Below the pieces are notes generated by a model. That model saw only the letters and a program-made list of their open reading frames with translations. It ran no database searches and was not told the DNA's origin. DNA of 64,000 nt from Faecalibacterium gallinarum. GTDB lineage: Bacteria > Bacillota > Clostridia > Oscillospirales > Ruminococcaceae. Below, piece after piece: positions 44,228 through 52,015 of the stretch. The number at the start of each line of letters is the position of its first letter. The first letter of the stretch is position 1. Where the stretch lies: assembly GCF_022180365.1 (NCBI RefSeq), contig NZ_BQKV01000041.1, positions 18,895 through 82,894 of the forward strand, written 5' to 3'. The position numbers were made by a program, and so were the translations under genes.

Positions 44228-45574
44228 TCAGACTCCTGTTTCATCGGCAGAAGCTTGGGGTGTGCGGCGGGGCAGCTGAATCTCCGCCACCCGCATTTTG
44301 CCGGTCTGGTCCACCGCGTAGACGCTGCACCGGCCGCCGACCTCCAGCTGGTCCGGCGGGAAGAGTATCCCGCCCTCCGGGGTCCGCTCCATCCGGCGGA
44401 AAGTCCGGTGGGCGGTGGTGGCGTGAGCCACCCCATCGTGGAGCGCGTAGGCGATCCAGCCGGCGAAAGTCTCCGGCAGAGGGGTCCGCTGGCCGTGCCG
44501 GACAAAATAACAGGTGCGCCGGTCCTCGGCCATTTCCAGCTCGCACCGGGTGCGCCAGGGCCGCTGGGCCGCTGCGTCCCGGGGTTTGCGGTGGAGCACC
44601 AGGGCCCGCCCGGTGAAATACCGCTGAAAATCGGTCAGGGCCATGGTCCGGGCCACCGCGCCGTCGTTGGGGGCAGTGGGATCGTTGAGCAGAACGTAAT
44701 CGGCCATCACTGCGTCGTCGTGGCCAAAGCCCCGCAGCCCCATCCAGATCCCCACCGGCTCCCGCTGGTTGGGCAGGCGGTTTTCCACCTGGACCGCCAC
44801 CGCACAGTTGTCCCGGATCTGGGCCCGCAGATCCCGCAGATCCATCCAGGCCTGCCAGCAGGGATAGCCGCAGCTGCCCGCCGCGGCGGCCGCATAAGCG
44901 GTGTTCCGGCCGCTGAGGGTGTCACCGTCCTGCATGGTGTAGGCCAGCTCCTCGGGCAGGATATCCTCCCCCCAGCGGTTCATCAGCCCCGCCAGCACCA
45001 GGGCCAAATCCATCTCCCGGCCGAAACTGGGGTCGTGGCTGGCCAGGCAGTATTCCGGCAGATAGAGTTTGCGGTTGATGGGCCGGCCGACCTGTTTGTC
45101 CCAGGCCAGGGGCCGCACCGCCGCCGCCAGCAGCTGCACCGCCGGAGTGGCTTTTTCGTCGTTGGTGGAGAGGTTCACCTGGAGCTGAACTCCCACTGCG
45201 CCGCCGGGCACCGCCACGGTGACGGTGTCTCCCAGCAGGAAAATCATTCCGTCCTCGCTCTGGGAGCGGACGCTGCACCGGGGATAGTCGGGGGCCCATT
45301 TGCCAAAACTCATCCAGCTGCTCCACTCGCCCCCGGCATAGACCCGGCAGCGCACCTCCAACAGAGTGTTGGCCGGGGCCTGGGCGTTCCAGCTGACGTT
45401 CAGGTTGCAGAAAGCCGGCATGGCAAACTCCGGGGTCGTATAGCTGCCATAGGGCAGATACCGCCCCGCTGAGCTGTCCAGCACCAGGCAGCCGCCCTCC
45501 AGTGCAATATTATCCAGCGCCCCGCGGGAAAAAGTCTCGGTGCCCTGGAGAACCAGGTTGTTTTTTTGTTCCAT
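44228..45574 (-). CDS. C39-like peptidase fold protein lacking the catalytic residues
   Basis: This 448-residue protein has an N-terminal beta-sandwich (about 1-155, with WNAQAPANTLLEVRCRVYAGGEWSSW, split) followed by a region that resembles bacterial C39-type cysteine peptidases (about 165-330: WGEDILPEELAYTM, RNTAYAAAAAGSCGYP, LNDPTAPNDGAVART, FQRYFTGRALVL). In that family the nucleophile sits in a CSPTS-type motif; the matching position here reads REMD (186-189), and the usual histidine before the RGF strand is not present. It is probably a pseudopeptidase or binding protein. No signal peptide is seen. The frame extends upstream, but MEQKN at 45574 has GGAGG 11 bases before it. Confidence 0.6.
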   Translation of the reverse strand: MEQKNNLVLQGTETFSRGALDNIALEGGCLVLDSSAGRYLPYGSYTTPEFAMPAFCNLNVSWNAQAPANTLLEVRCRVYAGGEWSSWMSFGKWAPDYPRCSVRSQSEDGMIFLLGDTVTVAVPGGAVGVQLQVNLSTNDEKATPAVQLLAAAVRPLAWDKQVGRPINRKLYLPEYCLASHDPSFGREMDLALVLAGLMNRWGEDILPEELAYTMQDGDTLSGRNTAYAAAAAGSCGYPCWQAWMDLRDLRAQIRDNCAVAVQVENRLPNQREPVGIWMGLRGFGHDDAVMADYVLLNDPTAPNDGAVARTMALTDFQRYFTGRALVLHRKPRDAAAQRPWRTRCELEMAEDRRTCYFVRHGQRTPLPETFAGWIAYALHDGVAHATTAHRTFRRMERTPEGGILFPPDQLEVGGRCSVYAVDQTGKMRVAEIQLPRRTPQASADETGV

Positions 45575-45743
45575 CCGCAATGATTCCTCCGCTTTGCCCC
45601 GCGGGGATCTGCCCTTTGGGAAGGATATCCCCCTCCCCATCCACGGCCCCGCCCGCTGCCGGCCTAGTTCCGGGCCGGTTTTTCTGCCAGAAACGGCCAA
45701 AAAGGCGGGGGCAAAGTTGTATATTTTATAGATACTCATCTTA

Positions 45744-45772
45744 AATATACCCGTGTTGGGCCAATTTTTCAA
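45744..45772 (-). promoter_or_regulatory. Promoter of the C39-like gene
   Basis: Minus-strand TTGAAA (45772-45767) and TATATT (45749-45744) are 17 bases apart. The leader is about 160 nt. Confidence 0.75.
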
Positions 45773-45856
45773 GGGCAGGCCCCCCGATTTTGTAAAAAAA
45801 GTGTTATCTTCACCCTTTTCCGACGTTTTGTTCTCCCCTTTTTTCACAAACTATGT

Positions 45857-45862
45857 TACAAT
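45857..45862 (+). promoter_or_regulatory. Extended -10 promoter of plsC
   Basis: TACAAT with TGT directly upstream lies 42 bases before the plsC ATG. No good -35 is present at 17 bases, so this depends on the extended -10. Confidence 0.55.
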
Positions 45863-45904
45863 AAGGTTACAACACATCCGAGGATTCGGCTGGAGGATTT
45901 TGAC

Positions 45905-46633
45905 ATGAATCTGCTTCGCACCTTGGCATTTTACATCTACCTGTTCGGCTATATGCTCACCCATTACGGCGTCTTGCGCCGGGCCGAACGTGCCCGGGCC
46001 GCCGGCGACGATGCCACGGCCGACGAGATTGTACGGCACTTTATCCCCATCTGGTGCAACACTCTGTTCCGGATCGGAGGGATCCGGGTTCTGGTGGAAG
46101 GGCGGGAGAATATCCCCGCCGGCGCCCCCTGCGTTTTCGTTGGCAACCACCGCAGCTGTTTTGATATCCCCCTGATGCTCACCAGCCTGGACGCCCCCCA
46201 CGGCCTTTTGTCCAAAGATGAACTGCGGAACATCCCCCTGCTGAGCCGGTGGATGAACCTTTTGGGCTGTGTCTATGTGGAGCGGGAGGATCTGCGGGCC
46301 TCGGTCCGGGCCCTCAACCAGGCAGCCGCCGCCGTCAAATCGGGGCGCAGCTTCATCATCTTCCCCGAGGGCACCCGCTATAAGGGCGAGGAAGGCGGCA
46401 TCGGGGAGTTTAAGTTCGGGGCATTCCAGATCGCCTTCAAAAACGGGGCCCCGGTGGTTCCGGTGGCCATCTCCGGATCCCGGGGGCGGTACGAGGAGCA
46501 CCACCACCTGGTTACCCCCGGCACCGTCCGGGTGAAGATCCTGCCCCCCATCCAGACCGCCGGCACCCCCAAGGATCAGCGGAAAGACCTGCCCGAAGCG
46601 GTCCGGCAGCAGATCCTGGCCCACCTGGATTAA
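45905..46633 (+). CDS. plsC: 1-acyl-sn-glycerol-3-phosphate acyltransferase
   Basis: PlsC (242 aa) acylates lysophosphatidic acid to phosphatidic acid at the membrane. The catalytic HxxxxD motif is H82...D87 in VGNHRSCFDIPL, and the glycerol-phosphate motif is FPEGTR (153-158). An N-terminal hydrophobic helix (about 4-22) anchors the protein. The downstream 53-codon gene follows with one base between. Confidence 0.95.
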   Translation: MNLLRTLAFYIYLFGYMLTHYGVLRRAERARAAGDDATADEIVRHFIPIWCNTLFRIGGIRVLVEGRENIPAGAPCVFVGNHRSCFDIPLMLTSLDAPHGLLSKDELRNIPLLSRWMNLLGCVYVEREDLRASVRALNQAAAAVKSGRSFIIFPEGTRYKGEEGGIGEFKFGAFQIAFKNGAPVVPVAISGSRGRYEEHHHLVTPGTVRVKILPPIQTAGTPKDQRKDLPEAVRQQILAHLD

Positions 46634-46634
46634 G

Positions 46635-46796
46635 ATGACCCGCTATCGCTGCAAGGCCCGGCCCCATCCCCGCCCGGCCCGGCCCGCGCCTTCCGCTGAA
46701 CCGCCCCGGCCCGCACCCCCGGCGCCGGAACTGGAGAACCCCTACGGGCGGTATTACACCCGCCCCCGCACCCTCCAAGACCTGAAACGCAGATAA
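46635..46796 (+). CDS. 53-codon proline- and arginine-rich small protein
   Basis: This short frame starts one base after the plsC stop: MTRYRCKARPHPRPARPAPS, a proline-rich middle, and a C-terminus YYTRPRTLQDLKRR. A good terminator follows four bases after its TAA, whereas none lies between it and plsC, so it is on the plsC mRNA. There is no strong Shine-Dalgarno, so translation may depend on coupling. Composition is extreme (about 30% proline, strongly basic). Function unknown. Confidence 0.5.
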   Translation: MTRYRCKARPHPRPARPAPSAEPPRPAPPAPELENPYGRYYTRPRTLQDLKRR

Positions 46797-46799
46797 CCG

Positions 46800-46826
46800 G
46801 CCCCGCCTTTCGGCGGGGCTTTTTTC
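46800..46826 (+). terminator. Terminator of plsC and the small gene
   Basis: GCCCCGCC and GGCGGGGC (46800-46807 and 46812-46819) with a TTTC loop, followed by T7. Confidence 0.95.
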
Positions 46827-46905
46827 GTCCCGGCAGGCGTATTTTTTCTCTTTTTTCCGGGGTCAATTCTGAAATTTTATCCATTTAAAACCCCGGGGCC
46901 TTTGG

Positions 46906-46970
46906 TTGTCTCCACCGGGCGGTTATGTTATACTAATGGAGATTATCAAAACCAAAAGGATGTGATCTCC
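46906..46970 (+). promoter_or_regulatory. Promoter and leader of the aromatic operon
   Basis: TTGTCT (46906-46911) and TATACT (46929-46934) are 17 bases apart, with a TGT extension. GGAGAT (46938-46943) and ATCTCC (46965-46970) can pair, placing the Shine-Dalgarno AAAGGA in the loop, directly before the pheA ATG. No T-box or tryptophan-type attenuator was seen. Confidence 0.75.
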
Positions 46971-46971
46971 C

Positions 46972-48042
46972 ATGGACGCACTGGAACAAGCCCGGCAGGA
47001 AATCGACGCCGTGGACAAACAGCTGGCCGCCCTGTTTGAGCGGCGGATGGCCGCCGTGCTGGCCGTGGCTCAGTATAAAAAAGAGCATGATCTGCCCATT
47101 CACGACCCCGCCCGGGAAGCCAAAGTCCTGGAAAAGGCCGCCGCCCAGATCCAGAACCCGGATTTGCGCCCCTATTACCTGGACCATGTGCGGAACCGGA
47201 TGGAGCTGGCCAAGCAATACGAGGCCTGGGCCCTGGGCCGAGGCCGGGCAGCTTATCAGGGGGTGGAGGGGGCTTTCGCCCACATCGCCCTCAAGGCCCT
47301 CTACCCCCACGCCGAGGCGGTCAGCTACCCCACCTGGGACGAGGTGTTCGAGGCCGTTTCCCGGGGGGACGCCGCCTGCGGGGTGGTACCCTTTGAGAAC
47401 AGCCACGCCGGAGACGTCTCGGCGGTGCTGGATCTGTGCTACAATCACCCCGAGCTCTGGGTGGTGAACGTCTACGACCTGCCGGTCCGCCAGAACCTGC
47501 TGGCCCTGCCGGGGGTGCAGCTGGGGGAATTGCGGAGCGTCTACAGCCACCAGCAGGCCATCTCCCAGAGCGAGACCTTTTTGAAGCGGCTTCATCTGCC
47601 GGCCACCGCCATGCCCAACACCGCCCTGGCCGCCAAGTTCGTGGCGGAATCGGGGGACCGGACCAAGGCCGCCATCGCCAGCCGGGAGACCGCCCAGCTC
47701 TATGGGCTGGAGGTGCTGGTGCCCGACATCAACACCGATGGGGACAACACCACCCGGTTCATCGTCCTCAGCCGGGAAAAGCCCACCGCGGGCAACCGGT
47801 TCTCCCTCTTGTTCACGGTGGACAACAAACCCGGCAAGCTGGCCGAGGTGATCCAGATAATCGGCGCATCGGGCTTTAACATGGAGTCGATCAAGAGCCG
47901 GCCCATGCCCCACATGCCTTTTGAATATTATTTTTACGTCGAGCTGGTGGGCGACCCCGCCCGGGCCGAAACCGAGGCCCTGCTGCGGGAGCTGGACCGC
48001 ACCTGCCGGACGGTACGGATGTTAGGAGTGTATACAAAATGA
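46972..48042 (+). CDS. pheA: Chorismate mutase-prephenate dehydratase (P-protein)
   Basis: This 356-residue bifunctional enzyme converts chorismate to prephenate and then to phenylpyruvate. The AroQ-class mutase is at 1-85 (REIDAVDKQLAALFERR pattern, PIHDPAREAKVL). The prephenate dehydratase follows (about 90-270; GVEGAFAHIA, VPFENSHAGDVSAVLDL, and the catalytic NTTRFIVLSR), then an ACT domain (about 277-355). The ACT motifs usually read GALV and ESRP; here they are GKLA and KSRP, so phenylalanine feedback may differ. First gene of the aromatic operon; its stop overlaps the aroB start. Confidence 0.95.
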   Translation: MDALEQARQEIDAVDKQLAALFERRMAAVLAVAQYKKEHDLPIHDPAREAKVLEKAAAQIQNPDLRPYYLDHVRNRMELAKQYEAWALGRGRAAYQGVEGAFAHIALKALYPHAEAVSYPTWDEVFEAVSRGDAACGVVPFENSHAGDVSAVLDLCYNHPELWVVNVYDLPVRQNLLALPGVQLGELRSVYSHQQAISQSETFLKRLHLPATAMPNTALAAKFVAESGDRTKAAIASRETAQLYGLEVLVPDINTDGDNTTRFIVLSREKPTAGNRFSLLFTVDNKPGKLAEVIQIIGASGFNMESIKSRPMPHMPFEYYFYVELVGDPARAETEALLRELDRTCRTVRMLGVYTK

Positions 48043-49094
48043 GCGAAGGATTTCTCGGCACAAAACTGACCATGAACCTGGGCGAGCGGAGCTACGACAT
48101 CATCCTCCGGCGGGGGGCGCTCCAGAATCTCTACCAGTTCGCCAATCTGGGCCGCCGGGTGGCCGTGGTCACCGACAGCGGCGTGCCCGCCCTCTACGCC
48201 CAGCAGGTGGCCGACCAGTGCAAGGACGCGGTGATTATCACCGTCCCCCAGGGAGAGGCCAGCAAGAGCCTGAAAACCCTCCAGTCGGTGCTGGAACAGA
48301 TGCTGGCCTTCGGCCTGGGCCGGGGGGATCTGGTGGTCGCCGTGGGCGGCGGCGTGGTGGGGGACCTGGCGGGCTTTGCCGCCGCCGTCTACATGCGGGG
48401 GATTGATTTCATCAACTGCCCCACCACCACCCTCTCCATGATCGACTCCTCCATCGGCGGCAAGACCGCCGTGGATCTGGGGGACACCAAGAACATTGTG
48501 GGCGCCTTCTGGCAGCCCAAGCTGGTGATCGTGGACCCCGAGACCCTGGCCACCCTGCCCCGCCGCCACTTTGTGAACGGCCTGGCCGAGGCCATCAAGG
48601 CCGGTCTGCTGGCCGACCCCGAACTCTTCGCCATCTTTGAAAAAGGGGACGTGGACGCCGAGATCGACACCATCATCTACCGCTGCCTGCGGTTTAAGAA
48701 AAAGATCGTGGAGCAGGACGAGACTGAGCACGGCGTTCGGAAGGCCCTGAACTTCGGCCACACCATCGGCCATGGCATCGAGGCCGTCAAGGGGATCAAG
48801 GGCCGCCGGACCAACGGCCTTTACCACGGCGAGTGCGTGGCCCTGGGAATGCTGCCCATGATCCAGAGCAATGCCCTGCGCAAGCGGGTGCGGGCCATTT
48901 ACCGGAACCTTGGGCTTCCCATCCGCACCAGCTACGACAAAGAGAAAGTCCTGGCCGAGATGCTCCACGACAAAAAGGCCCAGGGCGGCCAGATCACCGT
49001 CATCCGGGTCCCGGCTCTGGGCTGCTGGCAGGCCGACACCCTGCCCATCGAGGCCCTCCGAACCCTGCTGGGGATGGAGGAGGCCGACGCATGA
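48039..49094 (+). CDS. aroB: 3-dehydroquinate synthase
   Basis: AroB (351 aa) converts DAHP to 3-dehydroquinate with NAD+ and a divalent metal. It has the glycine-rich VAVGGGVVGDLAGFAAAVYMRGI segment (in parts), PTTTLSMIDSSIGGKTAVD, GLAEAIKAGL and the metal-site ALNFGHTIGHGIE. Length is standard. It is coupled to pheA by ATGA and to aroC by ATGA. Confidence 0.97.
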   Translation: MSEGFLGTKLTMNLGERSYDIILRRGALQNLYQFANLGRRVAVVTDSGVPALYAQQVADQCKDAVIITVPQGEASKSLKTLQSVLEQMLAFGLGRGDLVVAVGGGVVGDLAGFAAAVYMRGIDFINCPTTTLSMIDSSIGGKTAVDLGDTKNIVGAFWQPKLVIVDPETLATLPRRHFVNGLAEAIKAGLLADPELFAIFEKGDVDAEIDTIIYRCLRFKKKIVEQDETEHGVRKALNFGHTIGHGIEAVKGIKGRRTNGLYHGECVALGMLPMIQSNALRKRVRAIYRNLGLPIRTSYDKEKVLAEMLHDKKAQGGQITVIRVPALGCWQADTLPIEALRTLLGMEEADA

Positions 49095-50236
49095 AAAACA
49101 CCTTCGGGTCAAACCTCTGCCTGACCATCTTCGGCGAGAGCCACGGCCGGGCCGTGGGGGCCGTATTGGACGGGATGGCCGCCGGCTGCCCGGTGGACGA
49201 GGCATTCCTGGCCCGGTGCATGGACGCCCGCCGGGCCCGGGGAGACGGCCTTTCCACCGCCCGGGTGGAGGCCGACGCCATCCAGATCCTCTCGGGCGTG
49301 CGGGAGGGCCGGACCACCGGCACCCCCATCACCCTGATGATTGAAAACCAAAATACCCGCAGCGGGGACTACGCCCGCACCGCGGCCCTGCTCCGGCCGG
49401 GCCACGCGGATTACACCGCCTATGCCAAATACCACGGCTTTCAGGATGCCCGGGGCGGCGGCCACTTCTCGGGCCGGATCACCGCCGGGCTGGTGGCCGG
49501 GGGGGGCATTGTGCTGGCCGCTCTGGAACAGGCCGGGATTCAGATTTCCACCCACATCCGCCGCTGCGCCGGGGTGGAGGATATCCCCTTTGCCCAGGAC
49601 GATCCCGCCGCCCTGGCCGCCCAGCTGGCGCAGCTGAAACAGAAAACCGAGGGCTTCGCCCTTTTGGACGGCGCCGCCGAGGAGCCCATGAAGGCCGCCA
49701 TCCGGGCCGCGGGCAGCGAGGGGGACAGCGTGGGCGGTATTCTCGAAACCGCCATCCTGGGCCTGCCCGCCGGGGTGGGAGAGCCCTTCTTCGACAGCGT
49801 GGAGAGCGTTTTGGCCCACATGGCTTTCTCGATTCCCGCCGTCAAGGGGATTGAGTTCGGGGCCGGGTTCGGCTTTGCCGATCTGCGGGGCAGCCAGGCC
49901 AACGACCCTTTCCGGGTGGACGAGGTCGGGCGGATTACCACCGCCACCAACCAGAATGCCGGAATCAACGGCGGCATTACCAACGGGATGCCGGTACTCT
50001 TCCGCACCGTGGTGAAACCCACCCCCAGCATTTATAAAGAACAGCAGACGGTGGACTACCCCGCCCGGGAGAACGCCACCCTCTCCATCCACGGGCGGCA
50101 CGATCCCTGTATCGTGCCCCGGGCCGCTATCGTCCAGAGCTGCGCCGCGGCTCTGGCCATCGGGGACTTTCTCTGCGCCCGGTACGGCGAGGGGTGGATG
50201 ACCCTCCCCCACACCTTTTTTCAGGAGGAAGGCTGA
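49091..50236 (+). CDS. aroC: Chorismate synthase
   Basis: AroC (381 aa) removes phosphate from EPSP to give chorismate using reduced FMN. The start is MKNTFGSNLCLTIFGESHGRAVGAV, containing the signature GESHG. Other blocks are GRTTGTPITLMIENQNTRSGDY, RPGHADYT and ARGGGHFSGRITAGLVAGG (in parts), and RATTATNQNAG-type ITTATNQNAGINGGITNG. The frame is open further upstream, but the ATG at 49091 starts the family sequence and overlaps the aroB stop. Confidence 0.97.
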   Translation: MKNTFGSNLCLTIFGESHGRAVGAVLDGMAAGCPVDEAFLARCMDARRARGDGLSTARVEADAIQILSGVREGRTTGTPITLMIENQNTRSGDYARTAALLRPGHADYTAYAKYHGFQDARGGGHFSGRITAGLVAGGGIVLAALEQAGIQISTHIRRCAGVEDIPFAQDDPAALAAQLAQLKQKTEGFALLDGAAEEPMKAAIRAAGSEGDSVGGILETAILGLPAGVGEPFFDSVESVLAHMAFSIPAVKGIEFGAGFGFADLRGSQANDPFRVDEVGRITTATNQNAGINGGITNGMPVLFRTVVKPTPSIYKEQQTVDYPARENATLSIHGRHDPCIVPRAAIVQSCAAALAIGDFLCARYGEGWMTLPHTFFQEEG

Positions 50237-51499
50237 ATGGAATACGGTCTGATCGGCTCCCGTCTGGGACATTCCTACTCCAAAATCATCCATGAGATGC
50301 TCTGCGGCTACCAGTATGAGCTCCGCCCGCTGCCCACCGAGGCCGAGGCCCGGGCATTCCTGGAAGAGCGTTCTTTTAAGGCCATCAATGTAACCCTGCC
50401 CTATAAGCGGCTGGTGATGGAATACTGTACCGAGATCGACCCCCGGGCCGCCGCCATCGGAGCGGTAAATACTGTCGTCAACGAAAATGGCCGTTTATAT
50501 GGGTATAATACCGATTACATGGGCTTCAACTATCTCTGCCGGGCCCACGGGGTGGACTTCGGCGGCAAAACTGTCCTGATTCTGGGCACCGGCGGCACCC
50601 ACAACACCACCGCCGCCGTGGCCCGGGACCGGGGCGCGGCCCGGATTCTCACCGTCAGCCGCACCCCCGACCCCGCAAAAGGGGAGCTCTCCTACGAGGA
50701 AGCCAAGACCAGCGGGGCCCAGATCGTCATCAACACCACCCCCGCCGGGATGTACCCCAATGTGGGGGTCTGCAACCTGGACGTGGCCGCCCTGCCCGGC
50801 CTGGAAGCGGTACTGGACGTGGTCTATAACCCCCACCGCACCGAACTTTTGCTTCGGGCGGAGGAAGCCGGGGTGCCCATTGTGGCGGGGGGCCTCGAAA
50901 TGCTGGTGGCCCAGGCAGTCTATGCGGCAGAATACTTCCTCCATAAGCCCTTTGCCGATGCAGAAGAGGAGATTGCCCGGGTGGCCGCCGCCCTCCGCCG
51001 CCAGCTTTTGAATGTGGTGCTGATCGGGATGCCCGGCTGCGGCAAAACCACCGTGGGCCGGGCCCTGGCCAAAGCACTGGGCCGGGATTTCGTGGATCTG
51101 GACGCCGAAATCGTCCGGTCTGCGGGCTGCTCCATCCCCGAGATCTTTACCGCCGAGGGGGAGGAGGGCTTCCGCGCCCGGGAGACCCAGCAGGCCCAGA
51201 ACTTCGGCAAAGAGAAAGGGCTCTTGATCTCCTGCGGGGGCGGCATCGTCAAAAAGCCGGAGAACATCCGGGCCCTGCGCCAAAACGGGGTGATCCTCTG
51301 GCTGGACCGGCCGGTGGAGGCCCTGACCGTGGGCCACGGGCGGCCCCTCTCCACCAGCGCCGAGGCGGTGCGCCAGATGGAGACCCAGCGCCGCCCCCTC
51401 TATGCGGCGGCGGCCGACGCCGTTGTCCCCAACCATACTACCATCGAGGCCGCCGTCACAGCGGCTTTGGAGGCTCTGAATGAAATTCTTGATTCTTAA
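50237..51499 (+). CDS. aroE/aroK: Shikimate dehydrogenase-shikimate kinase fusion
   Basis: This 420-residue protein joins two consecutive enzymes. The AroE part (1-255) has SRLGHSYSK, NVTLPYK with catalytic K57, GAVNT and NTD with D93, and an NADP loop GTGGTHNT that departs from the usual GAGGA. The AroK part (about 258-420) has P-loop GMPGCGKTT (264-272), D289 and R313/R315 for shikimate binding, CGGGIV (333-338) and GHGRPL. It follows aroC without any spacer (TGAATG) and its end overlaps aroQ. Confidence 0.96.
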   Translation: MEYGLIGSRLGHSYSKIIHEMLCGYQYELRPLPTEAEARAFLEERSFKAINVTLPYKRLVMEYCTEIDPRAAAIGAVNTVVNENGRLYGYNTDYMGFNYLCRAHGVDFGGKTVLILGTGGTHNTTAAVARDRGAARILTVSRTPDPAKGELSYEEAKTSGAQIVINTTPAGMYPNVGVCNLDVAALPGLEAVLDVVYNPHRTELLLRAEEAGVPIVAGGLEMLVAQAVYAAEYFLHKPFADAEEEIARVAAALRRQLLNVVLIGMPGCGKTTVGRALAKALGRDFVDLDAEIVRSAGCSIPEIFTAEGEEGFRARETQQAQNFGKEKGLLISCGGGIVKKPENIRALRQNGVILWLDRPVEALTVGHGRPLSTSAEAVRQMETQRRPLYAAAADAVVPNHTTIEAAVTAALEALNEILDS

Positions 51500-51944
51500 C
51501 GGACCCAACCTGAACCAGCTGCGCTACTCGGAACCGGGCTGCGCGGGGGAGATGGACTACGAAATGCTGGTGGAATATGTCCAGTCCTGCTGCGGCCGGA
51601 TGGGCATTGAGACCGACTTTTTCCAGTCCAACCACGAGGGCGATTTGATCGACGAGATCCAGTCGGTCCGGGGCCGGGCGGACGGCATCGTCCTGAACCC
51701 GGCGGGCTACGCCCACACCAGCGTGGCCATCCTGGACGCCCTGCGGGGCTGCGGCGTGCCGGTGGTGGAGGTGCTGCTGGAAGCCCCCAGCGAGAAAGAG
51801 CCCTTCCGCCAGACGGACATCGTCTCCTTTGGCTGTCAGGGTCATTTCATCGGGGAGGGGCCCATCGGCTATCTGCACGCCTGCGCCTATCTGGCCCAGC
51901 TGCTGCGGATGGACGGCACCCCCCACGCCCACATCACCATGTGA
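51480..51944 (+). CDS. aroQ: Type II 3-dehydroquinate dehydratase homologue with altered active site
   Basis: This 154-residue protein has the type II dehydroquinase fold: LNGPNLN at the start, FFQSNHEGDLIDEIQ, VLNPAGYAHTSVAILDAL and a C-terminal GEGPIGYLHA. Conserved residues N73, H79 and R110 are present. However, the catalytic arginine of the REP loop is S17, the catalytic tyrosine of the YG pair is A22, and the histidine of EVHLSN is L99. An R15-Y16 pair lies in the mobile loop at shifted positions. It may still work with different chemistry, or be non-catalytic. Its place in the operon supports an aro role. It overlaps aroEK by 20 bases. Confidence 0.8.
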   Translation: MKFLILNGPNLNQLRYSEPGCAGEMDYEMLVEYVQSCCGRMGIETDFFQSNHEGDLIDEIQSVRGRADGIVLNPAGYAHTSVAILDALRGCGVPVVEVLLEAPSEKEPFRQTDIVSFGCQGHFIGEGPIGYLHACAYLAQLLRMDGTPHAHITM

Positions 51945-52015
51945 GGCGGTCAACATTGTTTTTTCGCATTATTGCGGAGGGAAATAGAAAATAAGGGAAA
52001 GGATCTGATGCAGTT

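Noticed and set aside
44228..45847. A 91-residue N-terminal extension of the C39-like protein
   Set aside because: The extension spans the promoter found at 45744-45772 and is unlike the rest of the protein; the ATG at 45574 has a Shine-Dalgarno.
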